A DNA stretch of 64,000 nt from Sedimenticola hydrogenitrophicus (GCF_029017505.1 NZ_JAQGEI010000018.1:1-64000); one strand, 5' to 3'. Positions 39,966 through 48,590 are shown, numbered from the stretch's first letter. Notes: a model not told the origin generated them from the letters alone. Numbers and translations are program-made.

Positions 39966-40247
39966 ATGGCCGTTATTGCAATGTGGAAATGTGACCGGGA
40001 CAACAGCATGTTCGAAGACAAAAAGACGGCGGATGCCCATGACCGGATGCTGGAGCTGGGCGAGCAGTTCGCGCATTTGCTGGAGCAGGTGATCCCCGGG
40101 GTCGATGAGAAGGCCGCCGAAGAGTTCGGGCTGGTGCTGGCAAGAAACAAGGAGTTGATCATCCAGGCCTGCAAGGGAAGGCCGGAGGCGCTGGCTGAAA
40201 TAGAGCTGCAGGATGGGAAGGTCACCCGGTTGAACGCCTCCCGTTGA
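39966..40247 (+). CDS. yebG: YebG-family protein
   Basis: 93 residues. MAVIAMWKCDRDNSMFEDKK followed by TADAHDRMLELGEQ is the YebG pattern; in E. coli yebG is an SOS-induced gene of unclear role. I looked for a LexA box (CTGT-N8-ACAG) upstream and did not find a clear one, so SOS control is not shown here. The second half (EEFGLVLARNKELIIQACKG) is a plain helix. Cytoplasmic, single gene. Confidence 0.85.
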   Translation: MAVIAMWKCDRDNSMFEDKKTADAHDRMLELGEQFAHLLEQVIPGVDEKAAEEFGLVLARNKELIIQACKGRPEALAEIELQDGKVTRLNASR

Positions 40248-40700
40248 CGATTTCGGAAGCCGGTGGCACCGCGACCTCCCCCATACCCACTCGCTACCGG
40301 CTTCCACCTATCCGCCGTTTTATCCGCAGTATAGTGACACCAAGATAGAACACGCCCGTATCCGCGGCCACCGACCATCGGGATGGTTTTATAACTCAAG
40401 TTTTGGGGTTCACAAGGCGTCGTTCAGGGCGGGCTACTCCCTTTCCGGGACCGTCGGAGGCACGGATGCCGACGCCGAGCGTACAGGGACGTATTTACAG
40501 CGTGTCTCGGAAAGGGGGCGGCCCGCCCGACGTTTGGAACTAAACTCCGAAACTTGAGTTATAACTCACCCTGTAGTAAATCTCATGATCCGGCGCTATG
40601 CGCGAGTTCGCAGAGATCATCCCATGCGCCCGCCTGGTTGCCCCCGCTATATACATCGCGTATAAGCGGTAGCAACCTAACAATAATCGCTACCGTTCCC
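40248..40700. other. Intergenic region containing one palindromic element
   Basis: Apart from the family D element at 40395-40558 no gene is seen in these 453 bases. The reading frame of the following membrane protein is open back to 40554, but that part encodes element and non-family sequence; the family start is 40701. Confidence 0.6.
40395..40558. repeat. Palindromic element, family D, long copy
   Basis: A 164-bp element with ends CTCAAGTTTTGGGGTT and CTCAAGTTTCGGAGTT (other strand), flanked by TTATAA at 40389-40394 and 40559-40564. Inside, GCCCGCCC-type arms pair around a GCCGACGCCGAGCG centre. The short relative (14042-14105) lacks this middle. Confidence 0.75.
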
Positions 40701-41999
40701 ATGAATGTCGTCTTTTTCCTGCTGGTACTTATTGCCTTTCTGACCGCCGCCTGGCGGCAGTTCAGCCTCCCCGCGGCCGATATCACTCCCATGGATGCAC
40801 TCTCCCGGGCGTTGATCGATTCGGCTACCGGCGCGGTGGAGCTGGCGTTGGGCCTGGTGGGTGTGATGGCGCTGTTCCTCGGCCTGATGAAGATCGCCGA
40901 ACAGGGCGGCCTGCTGAAGATCCTGGCCCGTCTGATCCGGCCGTTGATGGTCAGGCTGTTTCCCGATGTGCCGGCAGATCACTCCGCCATGGGGGCAATG
41001 ATCCTGAACATGTCGGCGAATATGCTGGGGCTGGGGAATGCCGCCACGCCATTCGGCATCAAGGCGATGCAGGAGCTCGACCGCCTGAACCCCTGCAAGG
41101 GGAGTGCAACCGATTCGATGGTGCTGTTCCTCGCCATCAACACCTCAAGCATTACCCTGCTGCCCACCGGCGTGATCGCCCTGCGGGCCTCGGCCGGCTC
41201 GGCCGACCCGGCCGGTATTCTGCCGACCACCTTGTTCGCCACAGTCTGCTCGACCCTGGCCGCGATTCTGGCGGTCAAAGGCTATCGGCGGTTTTTTCCG
41301 CTCACCGGGGAAGCGGTAGAGCGGCAAGCGGCAGATTCGGATGAAGCCGGGCAGAACAACGCGCAGCCGGACATTGCGCTGGCGGAGGATGCAGGCAGCG
41401 GTTACCCGGCCTGGGTCTCCCTGACGGCACTGATCGGTTTTTTGCTGCTGATACCGCTGATGGTACTCTATGGCCAGGTCGTCTCTCCCTGGATCCTGCC
41501 GGGACTGATGCTCGGTTTCCTGCTGTTCGGTATGCTGCGCAGGGTGCCGATCTACGAGAGTTTTGTCGAGGGGGCGAAGGACGGCTTCCAGGTGGCGCTG
41601 AAGATCATCCCTTATCTGGTGGCCATCCTGGTTGCGGTCGGCATGTTCCGGGCCAGCGGCGCCATGGAGTGGCTGGTGGGGCAGATCGGCCAGCTCACCA
41701 GCCTGTTCGGACTGCCCGCCGAGGCGTTACCGATGGCACTGCTGCGGCCGCTCTCCGGATCGGGTGCCTACGGGGTGATGGCCTCCATCATCAACGACCC
41801 CGCAATCGGTCCGGACAGCTACATCGGCTACCTGGTATCCACCCTGCAGGGCTCGACCGAAACCACCTTCTATGTGCTGGCCGTCTACTTCGGGGCGGTC
41901 CAGGTGAGACGCATCCGCCATGCCCTGGCGGCCGGACTGACAGCAGATATCGTGGGGGTGATCGCGGCGGTGGTGGCGGTGTCGTTTCTCTATGGCTAA
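40701..41999 (+). CDS. Fused SpmA-SpmB type membrane protein (nucleoside-recognition/Gate domains)
   Basis: 432 residues with about ten hydrophobic segments. The first half is SpmA-like (MILNMSANMLGLGNAATPFG with KAMQELD). The second half is SpmB-like (RPLSGSGAYGVMASII and TLQGSTETTFYVLAVYFGAV). Both carry Gate-type domains. In Bacillus SpmA and SpmB are separate proteins for spore maturation; in non-spore-formers such as this one the fused form is common and its transport role is unknown. It overlaps nothing; arfB follows 9 bases later. Confidence 0.87.
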   Translation: MNVVFFLLVLIAFLTAAWRQFSLPAADITPMDALSRALIDSATGAVELALGLVGVMALFLGLMKIAEQGGLLKILARLIRPLMVRLFPDVPADHSAMGAMILNMSANMLGLGNAATPFGIKAMQELDRLNPCKGSATDSMVLFLAINTSSITLLPTGVIALRASAGSADPAGILPTTLFATVCSTLAAILAVKGYRRFFPLTGEAVERQAADSDEAGQNNAQPDIALAEDAGSGYPAWVSLTALIGFLLLIPLMVLYGQVVSPWILPGLMLGFLLFGMLRRVPIYESFVEGAKDGFQVALKIIPYLVAILVAVGMFRASGAMEWLVGQIGQLTSLFGLPAEALPMALLRPLSGSGAYGVMASIINDPAIGPDSYIGYLVSTLQGSTETTFYVLAVYFGAVQVRRIRHALAAGLTADIVGVIAAVVAVSFLYG

Positions 42000-42008
42000 A
42001 CTGATCCC

Positions 42009-42422
42009 ATGCTGCATATCATCAATAGCGTAACCATCTCCGAGAACGAGGTCGAGATCAGCGCCATCCGTGCCCAGGGCGCGGGCGGCCAGAACGTGAA
42101 CAAGGTCTCCACCGCCGTCCATCTGCGTTTCGATATCAAGGCCTCCTCCCTGCCACCCTTCTACAAGGAGCGGTTGCTACACTTCAAGGATCAGCGCATC
42201 TCCAAGGAGGGGGTGGTGATCATCAAGGCACAGCGTTTCCGCAGCCAGGAGAAAAACCGCGAGGAGGCGCTGTCGCGTCTCAGGGAGCTGATCCTGGCGG
42301 CGACCCGGATACAGAAACCGCGTAAACCGACCCGGCCCACCCGCAGTTCGCAGAAAAGGCGCCTGGAGAGCAAGGATAAACGGGGCAGGATCAAGGCGCT
42401 GCGGGGGCGGGTGGATGAGTGA
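42009..42422 (+). CDS. arfB: Alternative ribosome-rescue factor ArfB
   Basis: 137 residues. The catalytic GGQ is at 26-28 in QGAGGQNVNKV, and the strongly basic C-terminal tail (PRKPTRPTRSSQKRRLESKD) inserts in the empty mRNA channel. It hydrolyses peptidyl-tRNA on ribosomes stalled at truncated mRNAs, independently of tmRNA. It follows the membrane gene closely and may share its promoter. A MITE-1 element begins 28 bases after the stop. Confidence 0.95.
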   Translation: MLHIINSVTISENEVEISAIRAQGAGGQNVNKVSTAVHLRFDIKASSLPPFYKERLLHFKDQRISKEGVVIIKAQRFRSQEKNREEALSRLRELILAATRIQKPRKPTRPTRSSQKRRLESKDKRGRIKALRGRVDE

Positions 42423-42449
42423 GGTAATTTGCCGGCACGGGTTGATTTA

Positions 42450-42608
42450 GGGCTCGCGCAAAAATAAGTTCCGGTATTCGGTCGCCACTGAACCCCTCCA
42501 TCGGCGTTACGCTTTTTGGCAAGGGAGCGGCCATAGCCTGCAAAGCGTGCCTTGCCGGCGTGGCCCAGTGACGCCCACGGTACTACGAAATTATTCTTGC
42601 GCGAGCCC
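42450..42608. repeat. MITE-1 element copy 2 (159 bp)
   Basis: Ends GGGCTCGCGCAA on both sides, flanked by TTA (42447-42449) and TTC (42609-42611), an imperfect duplication. It is opposite in orientation to copy 1. The interior shows the shared CAAAGCGTGCCTTGCC core. Confidence 0.82.
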
Positions 42609-42691
42609 TTCGCGCAAACCCCGGCCATTAACGGTTGTTGTGGCGGTCCGGTTCGGGGCATCATGCAAGCTCGATCGGGAGATGAGGCGTT

Positions 42692-43570
42692 ATGGGCAAC
42701 AAAAAGAAATCGAACAACCAGGGTGGGCGCGGTGAGGAGCGGAATCCCTACGTTGAAGAGTCACTGGATGAAGTGGCCGACGCGCCGATCCTGAAAATCA
42801 AGAACTCGGTGTATGAGGAGGAGCTGTTCCGGCTGCAGTTGGAACTGGTGAAGCTGCAGGCCTGGATCGCCCAGGAGAAACTCAAGGTTGTGGTCATCTT
42901 CGAGGGCCGCGACGCGGCCGGAAAGGGCGGCGTGATCAAGCGCATCACCCAACACCTCAATCCGCGTATCTGCCGGGTGGTGGCACTGCCGGCACCGACC
43001 GAGCGGGAGACCACCCAGTGGTATTTTCAGCGTTATGTCACCCATCTACCCGCCGGCGGCGAGATGGTGTTGCTCGATCGCAGTTGGTACAACCGCGCGG
43101 GTGTCGAGCGGGTGATGGGATACTGCGATAACGAGGAGTACAGCGAATTTCTCCGCTCCTGCCCCGAGTTCGAGCGCATGCTGGTGCGTTCCGGCATCAT
43201 CCTGATCAAGTACTGGTTCTCGGTATCGGACGAGGAGCAGGAGCGGCGTTTCCAGAGCCGTCTGGAAGAGCCGCACAAACGTTGGAAACTGAGCCCGATG
43301 GATCTGGAGTCACGCTCCCGCTGGGTAGAGTATTCCCGGGCCAAGGATATGATGTTCGCCCATACCGACATCAAGCAGGCGCCCTGGTACGTGGTCAAGT
43401 CCGATATCAAGAAGCATGCCCGGCTCAACTGTATTGCCCATCTGCTGAGCATGATCCCTTATGAGGACCTGACGCCGCGGGAGATCGTCCTGCCGGAACG
43501 CAAGGAGAGTCTGGGTTATGTGCGTCCGCCGATGTCGGACCAGACCTTCGTGCCGGAGATCTATCCCTGA
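42692..43570 (+). CDS. ppk2: Polyphosphate kinase 2
   Basis: 292 residues. Walker A is GRDAAGKGG (72-80) and the second motif DRSWYNRAGVERVMG (D129 onward), both diagnostic for PPK2. These enzymes use polyphosphate to phosphorylate ADP or GDP (class I) or AMP (class II); the single-domain form here with the TER motif in PAPTERETTQWYFQRY fits class I. The N-terminal 30 residues are charged and likely disordered. Single gene; start by the ATG with GGGAGATGAGGC upstream. Confidence 0.94.
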   Translation: MGNKKKSNNQGGRGEERNPYVEESLDEVADAPILKIKNSVYEEELFRLQLELVKLQAWIAQEKLKVVVIFEGRDAAGKGGVIKRITQHLNPRICRVVALPAPTERETTQWYFQRYVTHLPAGGEMVLLDRSWYNRAGVERVMGYCDNEEYSEFLRSCPEFERMLVRSGIILIKYWFSVSDEEQERRFQSRLEEPHKRWKLSPMDLESRSRWVEYSRAKDMMFAHTDIKQAPWYVVKSDIKKHARLNCIAHLLSMIPYEDLTPREIVLPERKESLGYVRPPMSDQTFVPEIYP

Positions 43571-43664
43571 GACAGTGGGGGATGCGTACCACAATGAAGG
43601 CAAATGAACACGACCCTGGCCGACTTTATCCCCTTGGTCCACACCCGGGCGGATTCGCGGGCCC

Positions 43665-44561
43665 TCAGCTCCGTTCAAGAACCCTGGCGGGATTGCGGAT
43701 CACCAGAAAGACCCCGTAGGCGGTCAGGCTGATCCCGGCGATACCCCAGACGGTAAGCCGTTCATCAAACAGGATCCAGGCGATCAGGGCCGTCACCGGG
43801 GGCGTCAGGTAGAAATAGGCCGCCACCTTGGTGGCCTCGCCCTCCCGAATCATCAGCATCAGCAGCAAGATGGCGCTGAGCGAAAGGCCGAAAACCAGCC
43901 ATAGCAGTGCGGCGACGAACTGCGGTTGCCAGTCGATCTCCCGGGTTTCAAACAGCAGTGCCAGCAGGCTCATGATGAGGGCGTTGGCCAGATACTGATA
44001 AAAGGTGCCGGTCAGGAGATCGATCTTGGCACAGTAACGCTTCTGCAACAGGGTGCCGAAGGTGATACCGAACAACGCCATCAGGGCAAACAGCAGGGAG
44101 AGGTAACTGAACTGCAGGGCATGACTGTTGGCCTTTCCCAGCAGCAGTACCATGGCCACACCGAGGATGCCCAGCAGCAGTCCGGTGAGCTGTTTGCCGC
44201 TGATACGGGCCCCCATCCAGAGCCAGGCGATCAGGGCGGTCAGTATCGGCTGCAGCCCCACCAGCAGCGAGGTCAGCCCGGCCGCCATGCCGGCGTTGAT
44301 CGCGGCAAACACACCGCCGAGGTAGGCAGCGTGGACCAGCGATCCCACCAGCATGGAGTGCAGCGCCCCCTGGCGCGTGGGCCATTGCGGCCGGTAGAGG
44401 CGGATCAGGACCAGGAACACCCCCAGGGTGATGTACATGCGGATGGCGAGCAGGGTGAAGGGCTCGGCAAAGGGCAGCGCGTACTTGGCGCCGATAAACC
44501 CGGTTGCCCACAACAGGACAAACAGAATGGGGATCCAGCGCAGCAGTTGGGGTGAGGGCAT
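43665..44561 (-). CDS. EamA/DMT-family transporter
   Basis: 298 residues from the ATG at 44561, giving MPSPQLLRWIPILFVLLWAT. About ten hydrophobic segments in two EamA repeats, with GFIGAKYALP in the first and LTPPVTALIAWILFDERLT in the second. Members export amino acids or metabolites; substrate cannot be told. A longer frame to 44681 reads through the adjacent element and is rejected. Confidence 0.9.
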   Translation of the reverse strand: MPSPQLLRWIPILFVLLWATGFIGAKYALPFAEPFTLLAIRMYITLGVFLVLIRLYRPQWPTRQGALHSMLVGSLVHAAYLGGVFAAINAGMAAGLTSLLVGLQPILTALIAWLWMGARISGKQLTGLLLGILGVAMVLLLGKANSHALQFSYLSLLFALMALFGITFGTLLQKRYCAKIDLLTGTFYQYLANALIMSLLALLFETREIDWQPQFVAALLWLVFGLSLSAILLLMLMIREGEATKVAAYFYLTPPVTALIAWILFDERLTVWGIAGISLTAYGVFLVIRNPARVLERS

Positions 44562-44578
44562 AGTCGGCTTCCAGGTTA

Positions 44579-44738
44579 GGGTCGCGGTAAAAATTAAAGT
44601 ATTCCAAGATCGCACAGCTATCGGTTTGCTCACAAGGCGTGCAAAGGGGCGCATAGCGGGCCTATGTAACCCTTTGCACAACGCCGTGAGCAGGCCGAGA
44701 GCGAAGCGAGATGGGATAGTTTATTTTTTTAGCGGCCC
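44579..44738. repeat. MITE-1-related element (160 bp) with TTA target duplication
   Basis: Ends GGGTCGCGGTAAAAATTAA and GGGCCGCTAAAAAAATAAA (other strand), flanked by TTA at 44576-44578 and 44739-44741. The end sequence and target resemble MITE-1, and the centre also has a GTGCAAAGGG-type palindrome, so it looks like a diverged subfamily. Confidence 0.7.
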
Positions 44739-44827
44739 TTAAGTCAGGCATGAATATATAGGGCCTGGAGCGGTGGTTATAGGGGCAGATAGGGCCAAAA
44801 ACAGCGGGTACAGATTCGCCGCAAGAT

Positions 44828-44852
44828 AAATAATTTGCGTATTAAATTATTT
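44828..44852. promoter_or_regulatory. Candidate MocR operator
   Basis: AAATAATTT and AAATTATTT form an exact 9-bp inverted repeat with a 7-base spacer, 45 bases before the MocR start and in AT-rich DNA. A GntR/MocR dimer could bind here for autoregulation. Confidence 0.5.
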
Positions 44853-44897
44853 GTACCTATCCTGAAAGTCTGATTAATTCCCGCCCCGGGGGGGCCG

Positions 44898-46325
44898 ATG
44901 TACCTCTACCGGCGTCTCATGACCCAGCTGGCGCATCAGATCGAGACGGGTGTGCTCAGACCGGGGCAGACACTGCCGTCGATCCGCGAGCTGGCGCTGC
45001 AGCGCTCGGTCAGCCGTAACACGGTGATCCAGGCCTATGACCGGCTGGCCGAGCTGGGGCTGATCGCGCCCCGGGACCGGTCCGGTTTTTATGTCCTCTG
45101 CTCCACTGCCAGAACCGAGCCGGCCACTGCCATCGATGAACTGATGCCGTCGACCCCGGGGCGGGATCACCTGGCATTTTCGGTGGTGCGTTCCGCCGGT
45201 TCCAGCCTGCTGGCGCCGCTCGGCAGCGCCCATCCGAGTGGGGAATTCCCGGCGCTCCAGTCCTTTCGGCGAATCTACAATCGCCAGCAGCGGATTGCCC
45301 GCCGGGAGGAGGTGCGACTCACCCAGTATGAGGTACCGCCCGGCCACGCGGGACTGCGTCGGCAATTGGTGCGCCACATGGCGCGATCGGGGACGGTGGT
45401 CGACGCGGAGGAGATTGTCATCACCAACGGCTGTCAGGAGGCTCTGAGCCTGGCGCTGCAGACCGTGGCCGCCGCGGGCGATATCGTGGCGATCGAGTCG
45501 CCCGGCTTCTATGGCACCCTGCAGTGCCTGGAGGTGCTGGGGATGCGAATCCTGGAAATTCCCTCCGACCCGCTGCACGGCATCAATCTGGAGCTGCTGT
45601 CCAAGGCGTTGGAGCGCTGGCCGATACGGGTGATCCTGGTCAACCCGCTGTTCAGCAACCCGCAGGGGCACGTGATGCCCGAAAACGCGGCGCGACGGCT
45701 GTTGTCGCTGGCCGAGCGCTATGATCTGCCAATAATCGAGGACGACGTCTTCGGCGACCTGAGTTATGAGAAGGGACGGCCGCGAACGGTGCGCTCCTGG
45801 GATACCCAGGGGCGGGTGTTGCTCTGTTCATCCTTGTCGAAAAGCCTGGATTCCGATCTCAGGCTGGGTTGGGTTGCCGCCGGGCGTTACAGCGAACCGC
45901 TCTGTTATCGAAAATATGTGACGACCATGGCCTGTCGCGGTCAGATCCAGGCCGCCGCCGCGGAGTTTCTCTCCGGCAGCCGTTTCGGCCGGCATATCAG
46001 GACGGTCACTCGCTGCTACCGGGAGCGACGGGATTTCGCCCTGGAGGCGATTAACCGCTTTTTCCCCGATCCGACCCATGTAAATATGCCGCTTGGCGGA
46101 TTCCACTGCTGGGTCGAGTTGCCGGCGGCGGTCAATTCGACCCGGCTCTATAGCGAGTTGATGCAGCAGGGGATCAACGCCACCCCGGGGTCGCTGTTCG
46201 GGACCCGGGGACAGTTCGACCATTTTCTCAGGATCAACTATTCGTGTATTAATGATCGTGAAAAATATACTAAAATATTCAACAAGATAGGTAATACTAT
46301 TAATTCTATTTGTGATACTGTTTAA
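44898..46325 (+). CDS. MocR/GntR-family transcriptional regulator with aminotransferase domain
   Basis: 475 residues: a GntR winged helix (about 1-70, LPSIRELALQRSVSRNTVIQ) joined to a fold-type I aminotransferase domain with NPLFSNPQGHVMP, EDDVFGDLSY and the PLP lysine K315 in SSLSKSLDSDLRLGW. MocR proteins use PLP or an amino acid as effector. The last 25 codons are markedly AT-rich compared with the rest. The downstream gene, 30 bases away, may be its target; the adjacent divergent EamA transporter is another candidate. Confidence 0.92.
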   Translation: MYLYRRLMTQLAHQIETGVLRPGQTLPSIRELALQRSVSRNTVIQAYDRLAELGLIAPRDRSGFYVLCSTARTEPATAIDELMPSTPGRDHLAFSVVRSAGSSLLAPLGSAHPSGEFPALQSFRRIYNRQQRIARREEVRLTQYEVPPGHAGLRRQLVRHMARSGTVVDAEEIVITNGCQEALSLALQTVAAAGDIVAIESPGFYGTLQCLEVLGMRILEIPSDPLHGINLELLSKALERWPIRVILVNPLFSNPQGHVMPENAARRLLSLAERYDLPIIEDDVFGDLSYEKGRPRTVRSWDTQGRVLLCSSLSKSLDSDLRLGWVAAGRYSEPLCYRKYVTTMACRGQIQAAAAEFLSGSRFGRHIRTVTRCYRERRDFALEAINRFFPDPTHVNMPLGGFHCWVELPAAVNSTRLYSELMQQGINATPGSLFGTRGQFDHFLRINYSCINDREKYTKIFNKIGNTINSICDTV

Positions 46326-46354
46326 GCGGTATTCCCTATCAAGGGCGGTAGTCG

Positions 46355-47026
46355 ATGGCGAAAGAAGATGCACGTATTCCAGCCGAGATCGGCTGTCTTG
46401 ATACCGAGAACCTGCGGGTCACCCTGATTTCTACCCAGGGGGCCCACTGTGACGTGTGGCAAACGGCCGGATATCACTTTGAGCGGGAGAAGAATCGCGC
46501 CTTCGATATGGTGATAAAACGCCACACCCTGACCTGTCATTCCCTCGAAGTGATGATCTATCGGCGTGACTATGGGATGCTGAAAAAAAAGCTGCACGAT
46601 ATTATCCCCGAGGCCATTTTTGTGCGCACCCGCATCGATGGCGAGGAGAATATGCTGGTCCTGGCACAGGCTTTTACCCCCTGGTTCAATCTGGCCAATC
46701 CGGCCATCGCCGATGACGCTATCCCACTGCTGGCTAAGCTGCACAAGGCGAGGCTGCAACTTGGGCTGTTCATTCAGACAGCCAAGGAGATCCGGTATGA
46801 ACAGCAGAAGGTGATAGATCTATACGGTCTGGATAATCTGGTGCTGGATAAAAACAAGGAGGTCCGTTACCTGGACAGCTTCGAGGTGTTTTTTCACGAG
46901 GACCTGCTCTATATAATCGATGACCCCGGCGAGGATCTGCGGGAAAAGATCGATGTTTCAGTCAAACGGCTTGCCTACCTGGAGTTCCTGCTGGCGAGAG
47001 CCAATGAACTGGCGGCCACTATTTAG
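46355..47026 (+). CDS. Protein of unknown function downstream of a MocR regulator
   Basis: 223 residues, cytoplasmic, no signal peptide. Blocks such as VTLISTQGAHCDVWQTAGYHFEREK, LVLDKNKEVRYLDSFEVFFHEDLL and IDDPGEDLREKI are reminiscent of a degenerate kinase-like fold, but no catalytic HxD or DFG equivalent can be named. Probably in one transcript with the MocR gene. Its TAG stop coincides with the first bases of a MITE-1 end, so the native C-terminus could have been trimmed. Confidence 0.6.
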   Translation: MAKEDARIPAEIGCLDTENLRVTLISTQGAHCDVWQTAGYHFEREKNRAFDMVIKRHTLTCHSLEVMIYRRDYGMLKKKLHDIIPEAIFVRTRIDGEENMLVLAQAFTPWFNLANPAIADDAIPLLAKLHKARLQLGLFIQTAKEIRYEQQKVIDLYGLDNLVLDKNKEVRYLDSFEVFFHEDLLYIIDDPGEDLREKIDVSVKRLAYLEFLLARANELAATI

Positions 47027-47474
47027 GCTCGCGCAAGGTAACTACTCACCCAAGGTGTCCATTAAAGCCCCTCCAGTGCACCACGGAGGCACAGAGGACA
47101 CAGAGGTTAACTGAACAACATAGCGTGGCGGGTAATTGGAGCCGACCCCCCCTCGATCCTGGAATACACCGCTTACAGACCACAGGATGGGAGACACGGG
47201 AGAATCTTGTGGTTTCTCTGTGTCTCCGTGGTGTGGATAGGGGGGAGTAGTTACCGCGCGAGAATAATTCTGTAGTTCGTAGCCTGGATGAAGCCCACCC
47301 CACGAATACCCTGTGATACAAAACTCCGGGCGGGCGGAATCCGGGCAACGCACAACGTCTGCTTTGCTCCCCGGATTACGCCGCGATGAGCGCATGGGGT
47401 AATTCCTGTTTCGGTGCCAGCGGCTTCATCCGGGCTACGGTGCCGGTACCGCTCGGCGGCACCGCTGTTCGAGG
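47027..47474. repeat. Nested repeats between two genes
   Basis: No gene. 47026-47037 and 47263-47275 are the two halves of a MITE-1 end, split by the element at 47038-47254. From 47278 a GTAGCCTGGATGAAGCCC...GGCTTCATCCGGGCTAC palindrome runs to about 47440, truncating the rest of the MITE-1 copy. Confidence 0.7.
47038..47254. repeat. Family B element copy 2 (217 bp) inserted in a MITE-1 end
   Basis: Ends GTAACTACTCACCC and GTAACTACTCCCCC (other strand). Flanking repeats CGCGCAAG (47030-47037) and CGCGCGAG (47255-47262) form an 8-bp duplication with one mismatch. CGCGCAAG is exactly the sequence present in uninterrupted MITE-1 ends. The interior has CCACGGAGGCACAGAG and its inverse. Confidence 0.8.
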
Positions 47475-48158
47475 CTAGATACCCAGTTCGTCCAGCAGGC
47501 TGTCGGAATCACTGCGGTCATCGCCGGAGGTAGCTTGCGCCGCGGCCGCCCTTTTATTCGCCTCGCCTTCCAGGATGTCGTCGGGATCAAAATCGCCCTG
47601 CTGCTCGAATTCATGCAGCTGGATAAACTCGGTTTTATCCATGGCAAGCTCAAGATAAAAAATATTGTTGCGCTGGGTGGTGAAGGTGACCCGACGCGCC
47701 TGCGGCCGGTCCAGATTGGTGTTGATGGAGAGCAGTACTTCCTTGTTGATGGTCAGCATCTTGGGCTGATTCTGATTGATCGGGGTCAGCAACTGTTTGC
47801 CCACATTGCTGATGAAATCGCCGATCATCTGGTTCATCAGTTCGCCCAGCACGTTGCCGACCTCATCCGAGGTGTGGCTGACCGCCAGCTCCTCGCGCGG
47901 GATGCCCATGTTCGAGAGGTAAGCCTGATAGAGTTCGAGGGCGGCGGCGGCGGTAAAATTGATCACCACCAGTCCGGAGAAGCCGCCATCGAACAGGACA
48001 AAACAGCCGATGTCCGGTTTCAGGCAGGTGCGGTTGATCTTCTGTACCATGGCCGAGTAGTTGATCTCGTTGTGCGTGGCGGTGGTGAGTACCGAAGTGA
48101 CCGACTTGCAGAGCATGATCAGGATATCATCCGTGGTGACAATTTTTGTCTTCGCCAT
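47475..48158 (-). CDS. DUF3334 protein, CheX/CheC-like
   Basis: 227 residues matching the DUF3334 family of Vibrio, Shewanella and relatives over nearly the full length (TTDDILIMLCKSV, YSAMVQKINRTCLKPDIGCFV, ARRVTFTTQRNNIFYLELAMDKTEF is split across two conserved blocks). The segment SDEVGNVLGELMNQMIGDF has the E-x2-N spacing of CheC/CheX phosphatases, which remove phosphate from CheY. Whether it is a phosphatase is not known. The C-terminus is acidic and low-complexity. Confidence 0.85.
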   Translation of the reverse strand: MAKTKIVTTDDILIMLCKSVTSVLTTATHNEINYSAMVQKINRTCLKPDIGCFVLFDGGFSGLVVINFTAAAALELYQAYLSNMGIPREELAVSHTSDEVGNVLGELMNQMIGDFISNVGKQLLTPINQNQPKMLTINKEVLLSINTNLDRPQARRVTFTTQRNNIFYLELAMDKTEFIQLHEFEQQGDFDPDDILEGEANKRAAAAQATSGDDRSDSDSLLDELGI

Positions 48159-48233
48159 CGAGTAGAGCCTCGTGTTTTTATGTTTTTGTTATGTAGTTGA
48201 AATTAACTTATCGACCATTGTTCATACAACTTA

Positions 48234-48444
48234 GGGCCCGCGCAAGAATAATTCCGTAGTACCGAGGGCGTCACTGGGCCACGCCGGCAAGGCACGCTTT
48301 GCAGGCAATGGCCGCTCCCGGCCATCCATGGCCTCCGCGGCATAAGTCCATCCATGGACAAACCTGTTCCCTTGGCAAAAAGCGTAACGCTGGCGGCGGG
48401 GTTCAGTGGCGACCGAATACAGGAACTTATTTTTGCGCGAGCCC
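48234..48444. repeat. MITE-1 element copy 3 (211-bp form)
   Basis: Ends GGGCCCGCGCAAGAATAA and GGGCTCGCGCAAAAATAA (other strand), flanked by TTA at 48231-48233 and 48445-48447. Compared with the 159-bp form it has an extra 52 bases in the middle, containing CCATCCATGG palindromes. Same orientation as copy 1. Confidence 0.85.
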
Positions 48445-48465
48445 TTAATAACCATACTGCACTCC

Positions 48466-48590
48466 ATGACACCACGGCAACTGATCCGCGATGACGGTGA
48501 TCTCGCATCCCGCCCGGAGATCCGTATTCGCATCCATCAGCTGGTTGATGATCCGGCAAGTTCCGCAGAGGAAATCTACTCAATCAGCCC
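48466..48590 (+). pseudogene. 5' fragment of an HDOD-domain gene
   Basis: A frame starting ATG at 48466 reads MTPRQLIRDDGDLASRPEIR and on through IRIHQLVDDPASSAEEIYSI. This is the usual opening of HDOD signalling proteins (L-x-S-x-PEV-x-R-x-x-LVDDP-x-SAEEI). The match ends at about 48590, where the convergent phosphoribosyltransferase gene begins its 3' end. Only about 40 codons of a gene normally over 250 codons remain, so it is a truncated relic next to a MITE-1 copy. Confidence 0.6.

Larger units (their letters stand above)
44562..44897. other. Divergent intergenic region with a palindromic element and a candidate operator
   Basis: 336 bases between the DMT gene and the divergent MocR gene. 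It consists of the element at 44579-44738 and an AT-rich segment from about 44800 with the inverted repeat at 44828-44852. Nothing else was found. Confidence 0.6.

Noticed and set aside
48203-48583. Minus-strand frame reading through MITE-1 copy 3
   Set aside because: The encoded sequence is the translated element itself, also seen in the other copies; not a gene.
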